Shown here one piece after another: positions 1-7,600 of a stretch of 9,824 bases of DNA. The notes under the pieces are model-generated. The model had not been told where the DNA came from and did no database searches. It was given only the letters and a program-made list of their open reading frames with translations. The stretch's first letter is position 1. The number at the start of each line of letters is the position of its first letter. This DNA is from Alphaproteobacteria bacterium (GTDB lineage Bacteria > Pseudomonadota > Alphaproteobacteria > Sphingomonadales > Emcibacteraceae), in NCBI GenBank assembly GCA_002401545.1, contig NVTJ01000029.1, positions 15,055-24,878 on the forward strand. The letters run 5' to 3'. Position numbers and translations under genes: made by a program.

Positions 1-17
1 TAGGGTATGCCGTTATT

Positions 18-50
18 AAAAAAGGAGCCTTTCGTGAGGCTCCTTTTTTT
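18..50. terminator. Bidirectional rho-independent terminator
   Basis: A perfect 7-bp stem GGAGCCT / AGGCTCC (24-30 with 37-43) encloses a 6-nt loop TTCGTG. It is flanked by six A on the left (18-23) and seven T on the right (44-50), so an intrinsic terminator with a U-tract forms in either direction. On the minus strand it lies 19 nt after the stop codon of the uspE-like gene and should end that transcript. The plus-strand orientation suggests a convergent plus-strand gene ending just left of the window. Confidence 0.9.
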
Positions 51-68
51 GTATCATGTGATCAGATG

Positions 69-887
69 TTAGTTGAGGATAATAACATCCCGGTTAATCT
101 TGCGGATGATTTCTTCACTTTTGTTGCCGCGCATGGCTGCCATGATGCCCCGGCGGGACAGGGTGCCGATCACCACCACATCCGCATCAATTGTTTCCGC
201 CACATCAGAAATGATTTCCACCGGGTTGCCCTGCTGAACATGGGTATTTTCCTGCTTGGCACCTGTATCCCGCAACAGCTTGGCGCGGTCAGGAAATTCC
301 ATTGAATCCTCATAGGCATTGACAATATGTTTTTCCGCCCCATATGCCTCTGCCATCATGCGGGTCATTTTAAGGATTTTCTCGTTCAATTCCACATAAC
401 GTGGGTTGGCAGTCTGCATATTGACCGCTGCCAGAATGGTCTTGCGGTGTAATTGTGCTTTGGGGTGGACGATTAAAACGGGACAACCGGACACCCGAAG
501 CAGGGACCATTTGGCAGCCGTCAGGTCGTTGCGGTTTTCATCTGTCATGTAATCAGACATGACAATCATATCAACATCATTGCGTTTAACACATTCAAGA
601 ATGGAATGATGCCAATCCGCTGTCCAGAACACTTCTGCTGTATAGTCTATATTCTCGTTCACCAATGGTTTGACCAGTTCGGCAAACCAGTTGTTGTCAC
701 AATAAAATTCAAATCTATCCTGGCTTTTGCGTAATTCATCCATTTCAAAAGAAATAAATAAATGGATATTCACGCCGCCATCCAGAATTTCATTCATTTT
801 CAAGGCGCGTTTGAGGGCGTATTGTGTTTCCATAGCAGGGTCAATAACGACCAGGATATTACGCAAGGCATTTTTTTCTTTTGACAT
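69..887 (-). CDS. uspE: Tandem universal stress protein, UspE-like
   Basis: Predicted 272-residue cytoplasmic protein with two UspA domains in tandem, about residues 6-145 and 150-272; E. coli UspE has the same layout and a similar length. Domain 1 opens with NILVVIDP and contains WSLLR followed by CPVLIVHP. Domain 2 opens with ILAAVN, includes LNEKILKMT, and ends GTLSRRGIMAAMRGN (about 241-255) and DVIIL. The Usp nucleotide-binding signature G-x2-G-x9-G is imperfect: the second glycine is Ser and the usual Ser/Thr after the last glycine is Asn, as in UspE-type proteins, so ATP binding is doubtful. I chose the ATG at 887 because GAAGA lies 6 nt upstream; an in-frame GTG at 899 would add four residues but has no ribosome binding site. 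Family role (known): stress survival, often under energy or oxygen limitation. An FNR-type box upstream fits this. The gene ends before a strong terminator. Confidence 0.88.
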   Translation of the reverse strand: MSKEKNALRNILVVIDPAMETQYALKRALKMNEILDGGVNIHLFISFEMDELRKSQDRFEFYCDNNWFAELVKPLVNENIDYTAEVFWTADWHHSILECVKRNDVDMIVMSDYMTDENRNDLTAAKWSLLRVSGCPVLIVHPKAQLHRKTILAAVNMQTANPRYVELNEKILKMTRMMAEAYGAEKHIVNAYEDSMEFPDRAKLLRDTGAKQENTHVQQGNPVEIISDVAETIDADVVVIGTLSRRGIMAAMRGNKSEEIIRKINRDVIILN

Positions 888-933
888 ATCATTCTTCACT
901 TTCTTGATTTTTATGGTTTTAGCATCTGGATTA

Positions 934-981
934 TGGTTGAAATATATATGTAAAACACAGAAAATAATTGCTCTATATCAA
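934..981 (-). promoter_or_regulatory. Candidate FNR/FixK-activated promoter of uspE
   Basis: At 968-981 the plus strand reads TTGCTCTATATCAA, matching the FNR/CRP-family consensus TTGAT-N4-ATCAA at 9 of 10 fixed positions. On the minus strand a -10-like TATATT lies at 946-941, 21 nt from the box. That predicts a start near 934 with the box centred at about -41, the class II activator position, and no good -35 hexamer is needed. The leader to the uspE ATG would be about 46 nt. The box overlaps the stop codon of the upstream dehydratase gene (973-975). Box and spacing are seen directly; FNR-type control is inferred. Confidence 0.5.
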
Positions 982-1269
982 TTTTATATCTTTAATAAGT
1001 TTATTAATAAATTTTGCCAGTTCCACATCTTTGCCTGTTACGGCGCCATCACTATGGGTTGTCAGAATGATATCGACCCGATTATAGACATTGAACCATT
1101 CCGGGTGGTGGTCCATTTGTTCCGCTTTCAGGGCAACGGCTGTCATAAAAGAAAAAGCCCCGTTAAAATCACTGAATTTTAAAGAACGTTCCATGGCACT
1201 TCTGTTTTTGCAGCGTGACCAACCGCTAACAAGAGTATTTTCAATTTCACTGTCCGTTAATCTTACCAT
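973..1269 (-). CDS. phhB: Pterin-4a-carbinolamine dehydratase (PCD/DCoH family)
   Basis: 98 residues, the normal length for this single-domain family. The enzyme dehydrates 4a-hydroxytetrahydrobiopterin and so regenerates the pterin cofactor used by aromatic amino acid hydroxylases; in bacteria lacking such hydroxylases its role is less clear. The signature EQMDHHPEWFNVYNRVDIIL is intact. His54, His55 and His72 (in TTHSDG) keep the 18-residue spacing of the catalytic His61/His62/His79 of mammalian DCoH, followed by GAVTGKDVELAKFI. The ATG at 1269 is 9 nt after the sirtuin stop codon, and an AGGA within the end of the sirtuin gene lies about 13 nt upstream, rather far, so it is probably co-translated or co-transcribed with the upstream genes. 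No phenylalanine hydroxylase gene is in the window, so the physiological substrate cannot be decided here. Confidence 0.93.
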   Translation of the reverse strand: MVRLTDSEIENTLVSGWSRCKNRSAMERSLKFSDFNGAFSFMTAVALKAEQMDHHPEWFNVYNRVDIILTTHSDGAVTGKDVELAKFINKLIKDIKLI

Positions 1270-1278
1270 AGAATGTTT

Positions 1279-1986
1279 CTATTCCTGTCTGATCAGGTCC
1301 GCAACATATTCCGGGACAATTTCTGTTGCCTTGCCATAATGCGCCACAGAAAACAGATTTCTGCTGTCCGTAGGCTCCAGATTAAGTTCCACCGTTTCTG
1401 CGCCAAAGTCTTGTGCGGCTTGAACAAAGCCGGCTGCCGGATAAACATTGCCCGATGTGCCAATAGATATAAAAAGATCACATTGGGCAAGGCGGATATT
1501 GATTTGCTCAATATGAAACGGGATTTCACCAAACCATACAATATGGGGCCGCATATTTCCAGCTTTTCCACAACCCGGACAGATGCTTTGGCTGAAAAGA
1601 TCATTAAACCACGGGCATATGCTGTGACAGCTCACGCAACGGGCCTTGTTCAGTTCTCCATGCATATGCAGCAGATTTCTACTTCCCGCCCTCTCATGCA
1701 ACGGATCGACATTCTGCGTTATGAGGGTGATATTTCCGGGATATTTTTCGTCCAGCCTCGCAAGGGCATAGTGGGCGGCGTTGGGATTGACTTTTTTTAG
1801 CCCTGAACGGCGGGCGTTATAAAATTCATGTACCAGATCAGGATTGCTGGCGAAGGCCTCCGGTGTTGCCAGTTTCATCAGGTCATATTTCTTCCAGATA
1901 CCACCTTTATTTCGGAATGTGGCAAGGCCGGATTCCGCAGATATTCCCGCACCGGTTAAAATAATGATATTTTGATAAAGCGTCAT
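1279..1986 (-). CDS. cobB: NAD-dependent protein deacylase, class III sirtuin (CobB/SIRT5 type)
   Basis: 235 residues. It removes acyl groups from protein lysines using NAD+, releasing nicotinamide and O-acyl-ADP-ribose. Visible motifs: NAD-binding TGAGIS (11-16) and FRN...GIW; TQNVD (90-94); catalytic His109 in HMHGEL; zinc cysteines C117-x2-C120 and C136-x2-C139; SIGTS (174-178) and VELN near the end. Tyr56 and Arg59 (YNARR) form the YxxR pair of SIRT5 and E. coli CobB that recognises acidic acyl chains, so desuccinylase activity is likely besides deacetylation. Pro95 after TQNVD is unusual; the family mostly has Asn, Asp, Glu or Gly. I chose the ATG at 1986 (TAA-A-ATG, 1 nt after the nadK stop) over an in-frame TTG at 1998. 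There is no clear ribosome binding site, which suggests translational coupling to nadK. Confidence 0.93.
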   Translation of the reverse strand: MTLYQNIIILTGAGISAESGLATFRNKGGIWKKYDLMKLATPEAFASNPDLVHEFYNARRSGLKKVNPNAAHYALARLDEKYPGNITLITQNVDPLHERAGSRNLLHMHGELNKARCVSCHSICPWFNDLFSQSICPGCGKAGNMRPHIVWFGEIPFHIEQINIRLAQCDLFISIGTSGNVYPAAGFVQAAQDFGAETVELNLEPTDSRNLFSVAHYGKATEIVPEYVADLIRQE

Positions 1987-1987
1987 T

Positions 1988-2767
1988 TTAATCGGCAAAC
2001 TGTTCGTTCAGGATTCTTTCTTCCAGGGTATGATGGCTATCAAACAGGAGATTTACTTTAATTGATCTGTCCTGTTCAATGCTCACCCTGGTAATATGAC
2101 GGGCTTCCTTGATGTCGGCAACGGCGCTCACAGGTCGTTTTTCGGGATCAATTATTTCAAAAGTGACCTTTGAGTTTTGGGGTAAAAGTGCCCCCTTCCA
2201 GCGCCTCGGGCGAAAGGCGCTGATGGGTGTCATGGCCATAATTTCCGCATTCATGGGAATGATCGGGCCATGGGCGGACAGATTGTAAGCGGTGCTTCCG
2301 GCAGGTGTTGACAGAAGAATACCGTCACAGACCAATTCCTCCATCCTGATTTTCCCATCTACCAGAATTCTGATTTTAGCCGTTTGCCGGGTTTGGCGCA
2401 GAAGGGATACTTCGTTAATGGCCAGGGCCTGTATTTGCGCACCATCCTCGGTCTCCGCCATCATACGCAGGGGATAAAGGGTAATTGGTGTCGATGCGTT
2501 GATACGCCTGATCAGGTTGTCCGGCCTGAAATTATTGAGAAGAAACCCGACGGTTCCCCTGTTCATGCCGAAAATAGAGGCCCTGTGGGGCATGATCTCA
2601 TGAATGAGATGAAGCATGAATCCATCGCCGCCAAGAGCGACAATAACATCAGCTTCATTTACGGGTACAAAATCGTAGCGTTTTTCCAGCGCTGCCGCAG
2701 CTTCCTGTGCAATGTTGGTTTCAGAAGCCACGAGGGCAATTTTTCTGGTGTTATTCGTCAGGGTCAT
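1988..2767 (-). CDS. nadK: NAD kinase (ATP- or polyphosphate-NAD 2'-phosphotransferase)
   Basis: 259 residues, typical of the compact alphaproteobacterial NadK. It phosphorylates NAD+ at the 2'-hydroxyl of the adenosine ribose to make NADP+, the only known route to NADP(H) in most bacteria. Motifs in order: GGDGFMLH (46-53) with the catalytic aspartate of GGDG, GMNRGTVGFLLN (67-78), the NE/D motif at Asn118-Glu119 (AINEVSLLR), and the glycine-rich STPAGSTAYNLSAHGPI (153-169) that contacts ATP and NAD. The C-terminus is a beta-rich domain as expected. The ATG at 2767 follows the DUF2336 stop by 18 nt with only a weak ribosome binding site (GTGGA). The sirtuin start lies 1 nt after its stop, so both NAD+-consuming enzymes should be made from one message. 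Confidence 0.95.
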   Translation of the reverse strand: MTLTNNTRKIALVASETNIAQEAAAALEKRYDFVPVNEADVIVALGGDGFMLHLIHEIMPHRASIFGMNRGTVGFLLNNFRPDNLIRRINASTPITLYPLRMMAETEDGAQIQALAINEVSLLRQTRQTAKIRILVDGKIRMEELVCDGILLSTPAGSTAYNLSAHGPIIPMNAEIMAMTPISAFRPRRWKGALLPQNSKVTFEIIDPEKRPVSAVADIKEARHITRVSIEQDRSIKVNLLFDSHHTLEERILNEQFAD

Positions 2768-2785
2768 TTTGATTGTCCACAGGCT

Positions 2786-3901
2786 CTAAAATATAGAGGT
2801 GCCGGTGGCTTCCGCAACCCATTTTTGAATAATGCTGTGGGCTTTTTTCTTGTCGAGGCTTTTGAAATGTCCAAAAGCCTTGGCAATTTCTTCGTCAGAA
2901 AGCGTGCTGTCAACATTTTGAGCCTCCCGTGTCAGTTGATAAATTGTCAGAAACACGCTTCTGTCAATAGCTGCGGCACAGCAAATAACTGCCAGGGATT
3001 CAGAACCCCTGTCATAGAGAAAAGTCCGCATTATATTTCGCGGTACATTGATCATTTTTGAAAAGGCAATTTCAAACAGGGATATTTGCCCCTGATTGAG
3101 GCATTTCATGAGGAATGACGGTGTTAATCTGCTCGCCTTGTGTAATTTGTTAACCAGAAGAACTTCAGATTTTTCTGTTGTTACCTGGCTGATTTCCTCC
3201 TCAGTCACGTCTTCTATGGCAGATTTGAGAAGGTTATCAATATCGGCTTCGCTCAGGTTCAGGTTGGTCAGTATGGACTGCTTCAGGCTGAGGGACACCC
3301 ATTGGTACATTTTTGCAGCCATTTCTTTTGGCAGATCAGGCCGTTCAATGAGGGGCGGCTGAATGGGGACATTTTTTTTTGATTTTTCCACCAATATTGC
3401 AAGTGACTCGTTATCTATTCTGGCCGAATGGTTGTTTAACAGCATAACCAGTGTTTTGGTATTTCCGACGGAAACCAATTCCCGGCAAACACCCGAAGCG
3501 AGCCGTTCCCGGCTGGCAATACCAAGTTGATGCTGTACGGTTTTGTGGCGGATAATTTTGATCAGTTCCTTGTCGGATAACAAGTTGCTCAGTGACAGCA
3601 CTGATGCGGCAACTTCACTCTGGTCATTGGCCAGCAGAATAATCAGGTCAACAGGCGCATTTTCGTTTTCGGCAAGCCGGTCGGCCAGTTTCTTTCGGAC
3701 ATTTGTTTCAACATCACTCAGAAGCTTTTCCAGAATATCTGACATTAATGATAATTCATTGGGGCTTAATTCAGAATGACGGCGTTCCAGAAAGTCAGTG
3801 ATCGTATTGAACAGGTCTGAACGGCCATTGTCTTTCTTGGCATAGGCAAATTCAAGAAGATTGGACACTTCCTCAGCTATTGGTATGTTGTTCGATGTCA
3901 T
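2786..3901 (-). CDS. DUF2336 domain-containing protein, function unknown
   Basis: 371 residues, almost entirely predicted alpha-helical, with no signal peptide or membrane segment visible. The N-terminal 170 residues match the general pattern of DUF2336 (PF10098), a HEAT-like helical repeat family of Alphaproteobacteria: VRKKLADRLAENENAPVDLI (about 68-87), then ANDQSEVAASVLSLSNLLSD (91-110), then IASRERLA...CRELVS (128-144) and LLNNHSARI (154-162). A second helical block fills 200-371 and ends with a polar tail. I recognise the family only; no biochemical role is established to my knowledge, and a scaffold or adaptor role is a guess from fold. The ATG at 3901 has an ACAGGG ribosome binding site about 6 nt upstream. 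It is the first gene of the DUF2336-nadK-sirtuin-phhB group. An A9 run in the coding strand (3372-3380) is a possible slippage site at residues Lys-Lys-Asn. Confidence 0.85.
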   Translation of the reverse strand: MTSNNIPIAEEVSNLLEFAYAKKDNGRSDLFNTITDFLERRHSELSPNELSLMSDILEKLLSDVETNVRKKLADRLAENENAPVDLIILLANDQSEVAASVLSLSNLLSDKELIKIIRHKTVQHQLGIASRERLASGVCRELVSVGNTKTLVMLLNNHSARIDNESLAILVEKSKKNVPIQPPLIERPDLPKEMAAKMYQWVSLSLKQSILTNLNLSEADIDNLLKSAIEDVTEEEISQVTTEKSEVLLVNKLHKASRLTPSFLMKCLNQGQISLFEIAFSKMINVPRNIMRTFLYDRGSESLAVICCAAAIDRSVFLTIYQLTREAQNVDSTLSDEEIAKAFGHFKSLDKKKAHSIIQKWVAEATGTSIF

Positions 3902-3994
3902 AATACCCTGTAAAAATACGGACAGCGGTGCCTACCTTTTACGCAAACCATACTGTCATGAGTGAATTCGCAATATAAATTCTAGCATATCTCT

Positions 3995-4008
3995 GTGGCG
4001 TAAGCCAC
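3995..4008. other. Short hairpin in the DUF2336 leader
   Basis: GTGGC (3995-3999) and GCCAC (4004-4008) form a perfect 5-bp stem around the tetraloop GTAA (TTAC in the minus-strand RNA). If transcription starts near 4072 it lies in the middle of the leader. It has no U-tract, so it is not an intrinsic terminator. A structural or RNA-stability role is possible but unproven. Confidence 0.4.
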
Positions 4009-4052
4009 TAATATTATTGGGAAAATATATGTGATAAATATTAACGGGCGTG

Positions 4053-4077
4053 TGGTTCAACCATGGAGCGCAACCAT
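4053..4077. repeat. Direct repeats and palindrome near predicted transcription start
   Basis: CAACCAT occurs at 4058-4064 and again at 4071-4077. The first copy overlaps the 11-bp perfect palindrome TGGTTCAACCA (4053-4063). The block sits immediately downstream of the -10 hexamer at 4079-4084, where a repressor would block initiation. The repeats are seen directly; an operator role is inferred. Confidence 0.45.
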
Positions 4078-4078
4078 T

Positions 4079-4108
4079 AGTATATTCTAATGACATTGCA
4101 AAGGTCAA
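4079..4108 (-). promoter_or_regulatory. Sigma-70-type promoter candidate upstream of the DUF2336-nadK operon
   Basis: On the minus strand a -35 TTGACC (4108-4103, 5/6 match to TTGACA) is followed after 18 nt by a -10 TATACT (4084-4079, 5/6 match to TATAAT). Transcription would start near 4072, giving a leader of about 170 nt before the DUF2336 ATG at 3901. It is the best sigma-70-like promoter I find in the window. Confidence 0.55.
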
Positions 4109-4144
4109 CAGGTTGTTGTGAGATTGGTGAAATATGGATACCGG

Positions 4145-4531
4145 CTATATTTTCAGAAGTGTCCTGAAGGTATCGTCAAGGGTCTTAAGAACCCTGGCGT
4201 TTGCCTTATATGCCTGACTGGCTCTGTTTAGCTCTGCAATTTCAGCCGGCAGGGAGATATTGGGGATATTGACCGCACCCTGACTGTTGGCAAGGGGGGA
4301 TGTGGGGTCAAATATGGACAGGCTCGCCGGAGATACCGGCACCACTGTCGCCCGCACACCACCGCCGCCCGTGGTGGATTGTTCCACACGCACTGGCGTA
4401 TAGCCTGCGCTGAATGTTAATACGTTTGGTGTCGATTTGACTTGTGAGTTGGCAATATTGCTGGCTGCGGCGTTCAGACGGACGCTGGAAGCAATTAATC
4501 CCGAAACACTTGTCTGTATTGCTTTGAACAT
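4145..4531 (-). CDS. FlgC-like flagellar basal-body rod protein (orphan)
   Basis: 128 residues. The N-terminus MFKAIQTSVSGLIASSVRLN followed by AAASNIANSQ is the rod-protein signature of the FlgB/FlgC/FlgF/FlgG/FlgE family, with the SGL motif and NIANS in place. FDPTSPLANSQGAVNIPN (74-91) resembles the DPxHPLAD.nGYV.yPN segment of FlgC. The C-terminus EIAELNRASQAYKANARVLK with LDDTFRTLLKI is the helical domain that packs in the rod. The middle (about 50-70) has a GGGG turn. It is about 6-10 residues shorter than typical FlgC and has no other flagellar gene beside it, so I call it FlgC-like rather than flgC. Known family role: proximal rod of the flagellum, exported by the type III apparatus without a cleaved signal. 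It could be a paralogue with a changed role. The ATG at 4531 is preceded by GAAAGAA. Confidence 0.8.
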   Translation of the reverse strand: MFKAIQTSVSGLIASSVRLNAAASNIANSQVKSTPNVLTFSAGYTPVRVEQSTTGGGGVRATVVPVSPASLSIFDPTSPLANSQGAVNIPNISLPAEIAELNRASQAYKANARVLKTLDDTFRTLLKI

Positions 4532-4568
4532 GCTGTTCTTTCAATGAAATACGGTTTGGTTTCACAGG

Positions 4569-4574
4569 ATTATA
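4569..4574 (-). promoter_or_regulatory. Perfect -10 hexamer upstream of the FlgC-like gene
   Basis: TATAAT occurs on the minus strand in the 88-bp gap between mfd and the FlgC-like gene, about 38 nt before the ATG. The sequence 17 nt further upstream (AGTTAA) is a poor -35, so the promoter would be weak or activator-dependent. No sigma-28 or sigma-54 flagellar consensus is apparent. The gap shows no intrinsic terminator after mfd. Confidence 0.35.
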
Positions 4575-4619
4575 TTTTGGGAGTTCTAAGATTAACTTAA
4601 AAATAGATAAAGATTTAAC

Positions 4620-7600
4620 CTATATTCTGGCCGCCTTGGCAAGGGCATGGGCAAGATTGAGCGATCCCTGAAGCCGGTTTTCAATTTTTGACCATTTCCG
4701 CACGTAAACCAGCCGGTGATCAGTGCGTAATTTGGTGACCGCCTTCTGGCTGGTGATAAATTCTATCAACCCGGCAGGGTTAGCAAATTTTGACCCCCTG
4801 AAGGTGACAATGGCCCCCTTCGGTCCGGTATCGATTTTCTCAATTCCGGCAAGGCGGCAGAAATGTTTGATCAGGATAATTTTCAGCAGATGCTCCACTT
4901 CCTCTGGCAGGTCGCCAAACCTGTCGATCAGTTCGGCGCCAAAAGCATCAATCTCCTGCCGTCCCTTCAGGTCAGCCAGACGGCGGTAAAGAGACATGCG
5001 CAGGTTCAGGTCGGGAATATATCTTTCCGGTATCAGTATGGTGGCCCCCACATTGATCTGCGGTGACCAGACTCCGTCAATCTCCTCATTGGTGATCCCG
5101 GACCGGGCCTGAGCCACGGCCTCTTCCAGCATATGCTGGTAAAGCTCCATGCCCACTTCCTTGATATGGCCCGACTGTTCCTCACCCAGCAAATTCCCCG
5201 CGCCGCGAATATCAAGGTCATGACTGGCCAGAGAGAATCCTGCGCCCAGGGTATCCAGCGTTTGCAGGACCTGAAGCCGTTTCTCGGCCTGCGGCGTCGG
5301 CAGTCTGTTCGGGGCCAGTGTCAGATAGGCATAGGCGCGTATTTTAGAGCGGCCTACGCGCCCGCGAAGCTGATAAAGCTGGGCCAGGCCAAACATGTCC
5401 GCCCGGTGGATAATCATGGTATTGGCGGTGGGAATATCGAGGCCGGATTCCACGATGGTGGTGGAAATCAGCACATCATATTTGCCATCATAGAAGGCAT
5501 TCATGATGTCTTCGATCTGGCTCGGGGCCATTTGACCGTGGGCAGTGGCAACTTTAACTTCTGGCACATATTCGCGCAAAAAGTCTTCAATTTCTTTCAG
5601 GTCAGATACCCGTGGACAGACATAAAAACTCTGTCCGCCCCGGTAATGCTCCCGCATCAGGGCTTCGCGGATGACCAGACTGTCCATGGGCAGGACAAAG
5701 GTGCGGATCGCCAGTCGGTCCACCGGCGGGGTCGCAATAAGGCTTAAGCCCCGCATACCGCTCATGGCAAGCTGCAGGGTGCGCGGAATGGGCGTCGCGG
5801 TCAGGGTTAACACATGGACATCATGTTTCATCTTCTTCAGGCGTTCTTTATGAACCACGCCAAAATGCTGTTCCTCATCAATGATGATCAGACCGAGATT
5901 CTTGAATTTGATGGTTTTGGCCAGCAGGGCATGGGTGCCAATGACAATCTCGCAGGTGCCCTGTGCCATTTCCTCACGGGTCAGCTTCTGAATCTTCGGG
6001 GGAACCAGACGGGACAGATGGCCGATTTTCACCGGAAGCCCCCGGAAACGATCGACAAAGGTCTTGTAATGCTGCCGGGCTAACAAGGTCGTCGGGGTGA
6101 TGATGGCCACCTGAAACCCCTCCATAACGGCAAGAAAGGCCGTGCGCAGGGCAATTTCGGTCTTGCCAAAGCCCACATCGCCGCAAATGAGCCGGTCCAT
6201 GGGCTTGCCACTGCCAAGGTCGGCAATCACGTCGCCGATGGAGCGCAACTGGTCGTCGGTTTCCGTATAGGGGAAACGGGCGCAGAACTCATCATAGAGC
6301 CCTTCCGGCGGCTGGATAAGGGCCCCTTTACGCAGGGCGCGCTGGGCGGCAACCTTGATCAACTCATCGGCCATATCCCGAATGCGCTTTTTCAGCCTGG
6401 CCTTGCGTCCCTGCCAGGCGACTCCGCCCAGCTTGTCCAACTGACCATCACTGCCTTCTGATCCGTAGCGGCTTAATATTTCAATATTTTCCACCGGCAC
6501 ATACAGCTTGTCACCGCCGTGATAGGTCAGATGAACACAATCATGGGGGGCCCCATTCACTTCAATGGTCAGCAACCCCTCATAACGGCCAATGCCATGA
6601 TCCATATGCACCACAAGGTCGCCGGGGGTTAGCGCGGATGCCTCATGTATGAAATTTTCGGCCTTGCGGGATTTGCGCACCTTCCTGACCAGACGGTCGC
6701 CCAGAATATCCTGCTCGGCAATGATCGCTATATCATCGTCCTCAAAGCCATGTTCCAGCGGCAGGATAATCAGGCCTATAGTTCCTTGAGGCAGGTCTTT
6801 ACGGCTAGCCCAATTATCCATCACCTGATGATTTGCTATACCATGCTCTGTTAACACAACCGCCAGCCGGTTTTGTGATCCGCCACTATAGGACGCGATC
6901 AGAACCTGTTTATTCTCCCCGTGAAGGGCGACACAATGCTTGCGCAGGGCATCATAGACATTTGACTTTTGATCATTGCGTTCGTGGGCAAAATCCCGGC
7001 CTACCTTGCCACCAAGCGCCATATGGTTGACGTCCGGCGGGGCATTGAAGCTGGTGAATTGATGGATTTTCCGAACCTCACACCATGTCTGCCATTGTTC
7101 AGTTGTCAGATATAACCTCTCGGTCGGCAGTGGCTTATAGGTCGATAAGGCCGTGGCGGCACCCTTGGTCGTTTGTGTATAGGCTTCGTACCTGGCCTGA
7201 TAATAATCCTGAATGGCGCTCAGCCGGTCAGAAAAAGCCTCTGTGGTCAGATGGTCCATACTCACCGGACAGTCGGGCAGATAGTCAAACAGGGTTTCGA
7301 GGCGGAAATGAAAGTAGGGCAGCCAATGTTCCATCCCCTGATGTTTGCGGCCTTCTTTTACGGCCTCATACAGCGGGTCCTGACTGAGGACCGTGCCGAA
7401 CTGGCGCACGTAAGCGCCGCGAAACCGCCGGATACTGTCTTCGTCCAGAATAACCTCGCACATGGGGACAAGGTCGATTTCCTCTATTTTTTCCGCCGTA
7501 CGCTGGCTGATGGGATCAAACAGCCGCATCGCTTCGATGGTGTCGCCCCAAAGGTCAAGGCGAACCGGACTATCCTGTCCAGAGGGATAAATATCAATCA

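Larger units (their letters stand above)
3902..4144. other. AT-rich intergenic region with hairpin, palindrome and repeats
   Basis: This 243-bp gap lies between the FlgC-like gene and the DUF2336 gene, both on the minus strand, and is clearly more AT-rich than its neighbours. It holds a promoter candidate (4079-4108), two 7-bp direct repeats CAACCAT at 4058-4064 and 4071-4077 (13 nt apart), an 11-bp palindrome TGGTTCAACCA at 4053-4063, and a small hairpin GTGGC-GTAA-GCCAC at 3995-4008. No rho-independent terminator follows the FlgC-like gene: no stem here has a U-tract. A 46-codon minus-strand frame is present but rejected. Confidence 0.7.

Noticed and set aside
1273..1800. A 175-codon plus-strand frame opposite the sirtuin
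   Set aside because: The minus-strand frame has all sirtuin motifs. The plus-strand translation matches nothing and lacks a ribosome binding site.
1986..1998. TTG start at 1998 for the sirtuin, overlapping nadK
   Set aside because: The ATG at 1986 gives the usual short N-terminus before the NAD-binding motif and directly follows the nadK stop. TTG starts are rare and no ribosome binding site supports this one.
3995..4008. Hairpin GTGGC-GTAA-GCCAC considered as a terminator for the FlgC-like gene
   Set aside because: The stem is only 5 bp and no U-tract follows on either strand.
3956..4096. A 46-codon minus-strand frame (MSLEYTNGCAPWLNH...) in the gap upstream of DUF2336
   Set aside because: It has no ribosome binding site, its ATG would lie upstream of the predicted transcript start, and its composition resembles no family I know. 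An open frame this short is expected by chance.
5133..5747. A 204-codon plus-strand open frame opposite mfd
   Set aside because: It lies wholly inside the conserved helicase region of mfd on the other strand, and its translation has no recognisable domain. It is a shadow of mfd codon usage.
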